NCBI GenBank assembly: GCA_003541675.1 | Contig: DPMC01000144.1 | Span: 1-6,586, forward strand | Source of the DNA: Acidimicrobiaceae bacterium | GTDB lineage: Bacteria > Actinomycetota > Acidimicrobiia > Acidimicrobiales > MedAcidi-G1 | Direction of reading: 5' to 3' | DNA: 6,586 nucleotides | Shown here: positions 5,499 through 6,586 of the stretch, piece after piece | Numbering within the stretch: the first letter of the stretch is position 1 | How the letters are laid out: each line of letters opens with the position of its first letter | Program-made: the position numbers and the translations under genes | The notes under the pieces: generated by a model | Databases searched by the model: none | Told to the model about the DNA's origin: nothing | What the model saw: the letters and a program-made list of their open reading frames with translations, nothing else

Positions 5499-6500
5499 GC
5501 CGGCGAGCTCGAGGGCCCGCGCCCAGACAGGCCCTTCGACCGTCACGGGATCGGAGGGCACCCGACCGGCGCCGGGAAGACGTGCACCGGGCTGGGACGC
5601 GATGCTCTCGCCCAGCGCTTTCAGACGGTCGTGGAACCCCCGGCCGCTGTACGAGGTCGGATCGATCACGATGTAGAACTGGCCCAGGTCGTGGGGTTGG
5701 CCATCGGTGGTCTTGAGCGGGGGCACGTCGGCGCTCAGACGGCAGCCGGTCATTGCCCCGGCCAGCAGTTCGACCATGAGGCTGATGCCGTAGCCCTTGT
5801 AACCGCCGGCCGAGACAAGCGACCCGGCGAGCGCGGCTTCCGGGTCGCTGGTTGGGATTCCCTCGGCGTCCACCGCCCAGCCCAGCGGAATCTCCTCACC
5901 GGCCGCCGCTGCCATGGTGATCTTGCCGAGGGCCACCGCACTGGTGGAGAAGTCAAACTGTAAGGCGATGCCGCCGCCACCGTCGGGAACGGCCATGGCA
6001 ATGGGATTGGTGCCCAGGACCGGTACCGACCCGCCGGGCGGCGAAACTCGGGGGGAGGCGTTGGTGGCTCCGATAGCCAGCAGGCCCTCCCGTGCGAACT
6101 GCTCGGTGAAGTACCCGAGCGACGTACAGGTGTGGGTGTGTTCCACGGACATGCCGCAGATCCCGTTGGCTCTGGCGGCGTCTACGGCGGTTGGGAATCC
6201 GGCTGCGAACGCTGCTTGGGCAAAACCGAGCCGTCCGTCCACGCGGACGGCACCGGGCCGATCGTTGGTCACCACCGGTTGAGCGACACCGTCAATTCGC
6301 CCCGACTCGAGCTGCAGGCAGTAGCTCTCCAGGTAGTAAAGGCCACAGATCCGGTTCCCGTTGCCTTCGGCCACACGGACGGCCCGTGCGACGAGAGCAG
6401 ATACGTCGTGTCCGGCTCCGTGGCGTATCAGGCTCCGCCGGGTGGTTTCCTCGACTTCATCCAGAGTGACTTCGAGAGTGGCAGGCGTGGTGTCAGACAT
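5493..6500 (-). CDS. Malate/L-lactate dehydrogenase (Ldh_2)-family oxidoreductase
   Basis: This 335-residue protein is a probable NAD(P)H-dependent 2-keto or cyclic-imine reductase of the Ldh_2 fold (relatives: AllD, YiaK, ComC, DpkA). Family features are LGTNPIAMAVP (residues 162-172), the DFSTSAVALGKI segment (183-194), GWAVDAEGIPTSDP (207-220), the glycine-rich GGYKGYG (232-238) and a late LPGAGR resembling the C-terminal 'PGE' motif. The usual active-site Ser-His-Gly near residue 52 reads Ile-Cys-Gly in GNRICGLYY. The second His motif reads EHTHTCTSLGYF (120-131), with the His shifted by one position from the classical alignment. Substrate and even activity are therefore uncertain. ATG 6500 is supported by a TACGGT hexamer six bases upstream. 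The gene is convergent with the M19 operon, nine bases away, and likely belongs to the same module. Confidence 0.9.
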   Translation of the reverse strand: MSDTTPATLEVTLDEVEETTRRSLIRHGAGHDVSALVARAVRVAEGNGNRICGLYYLESYCLQLESGRIDGVAQPVVTNDRPGAVRVDGRLGFAQAAFAAGFPTAVDAARANGICGMSVEHTHTCTSLGYFTEQFAREGLLAIGATNASPRVSPPGGSVPVLGTNPIAMAVPDGGGGIALQFDFSTSAVALGKITMAAAAGEEIPLGWAVDAEGIPTSDPEAALAGSLVSAGGYKGYGISLMVELLAGAMTGCRLSADVPPLKTTDGQPHDLGQFYIVIDPTSYSGRGFHDRLKALGESIASQPGARLPGAGRVPSDPVTVEGPVWARALELAGD

Positions 6501-6506
6501 CCCCGA

Positions 6507-6512
6507 ACCGTA
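6507..6512 (-). promoter_or_regulatory. -10-like hexamer for the Ldh-family gene
   Basis: On the minus strand TACGGT ends six bases before the ATG at 6500, so transcription would begin at the start codon. It faces away from the + hexamer at 6536-6541, giving a compact divergent promoter. No obvious -35 box is present at the usual distance, so an activator may be needed. Confidence 0.55.
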
Positions 6513-6513
6513 G

Positions 6514-6541
6514 GTGACCGGGGGTCCGCTGCTCCTACAAT
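6514..6541 (+). promoter_or_regulatory. Promoter for the right-edge gene
   Basis: TACAAT at 6536-6541 is a near-consensus -10 box ending six bases before the ATG at 6548. GTGACC at 6514-6519 matches four positions of the -35 consensus with a 16-base spacer. This is the best promoter in the window, and its geometry supports leaderless transcription. It overlaps the region upstream of the minus-strand Ldh-like gene, so the two could be co-regulated. Confidence 0.65.
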
Positions 6542-6547
6542 CCGCGT

Positions 6548-6586
6548 ATGGGTTCGGGGGTGCGACTTTCCGGCGATCTGGCCGAG
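6548..6586 (+). CDS. Start of an unidentified gene, cut by the window edge
   Basis: Thirteen codons are visible, reading MGSGVRLSGDLAE, with no stop before the edge. The ATG lies exactly six bases after a TACAAT hexamer, the same arrangement as for the other promoter-proximal genes, which is the main evidence for a real gene. The peptide is too short for any family call. It is divergent from the Ldh-like gene, with 47 bases between the start codons. Confidence 0.55.
   Translation, partial: MGSGVRLSGDLAE

Noticed and set aside
1..6586. Mobile element, CRISPR array or phage genes
   Set aside because: No transposase or integrase motif, no terminal repeats or target duplications, and no regularly spaced direct repeats were seen.

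Overview
The window is high-GC (about 65% by eye) bacterial DNA. It holds five complete protein genes, a sixth that starts at the right edge, and one real intergenic gap of about 300 bases. The GC content, GTG starts and promoter hexamers placed for leaderless transcripts suggest an actinobacterium, perhaps a marine acidimicrobial lineage. That placement is inference: there is no marker gene here.

Layout from left to right. Bases 1-92 are a short upstream stretch of unknown content. Bases 93-965 (+) encode a patatin-like serine hydrolase. Convergent to it, 977-1954 (-) encodes a single-domain, zinc-type homocysteine S-methyltransferase. The gap 1955-2263 separates that gene from a divergent + operon and carries several inverted repeats. 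The operon has three tightly packed genes: a 572-residue conserved-looking protein of unknown function (2264-3982), a peptidase M19 (membrane dipeptidase)-like protein (3985-4938), and a 182-residue small protein that may be DUF3726-like (4935-5483). Convergent to the operon, 5493-6500 (-) encodes a malate/L-lactate dehydrogenase (Ldh_2)-family oxidoreductase. A divergent promoter region of 47 bases separates it from a new + gene starting at 6548.

The operon and the Ldh-like gene look like an uncharacterised catabolic or modification module. The M19-like protein belongs, from memory, to the dipeptidase-like subfamily found beside dimethylglycine and betaine catabolic genes in Pseudomonas. It lacks several canonical metal ligands. 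The Ldh-like protein lacks the usual active-site Ser-His-Gly motif. Both may therefore be repurposed family members. The neighbouring homocysteine methyltransferase makes a link to methylated amines or betaines thinkable, but nothing in the sequence proves it.

Two regulatory patterns recur. A TANNNT hexamer lies 6 or 7 bases before the start codon of all five promoter-proximal genes, which fits leaderless transcription. Both convergent gene pairs end in a small inverted repeat with a 7-base loop whose arms contain the two opposing stop codons.
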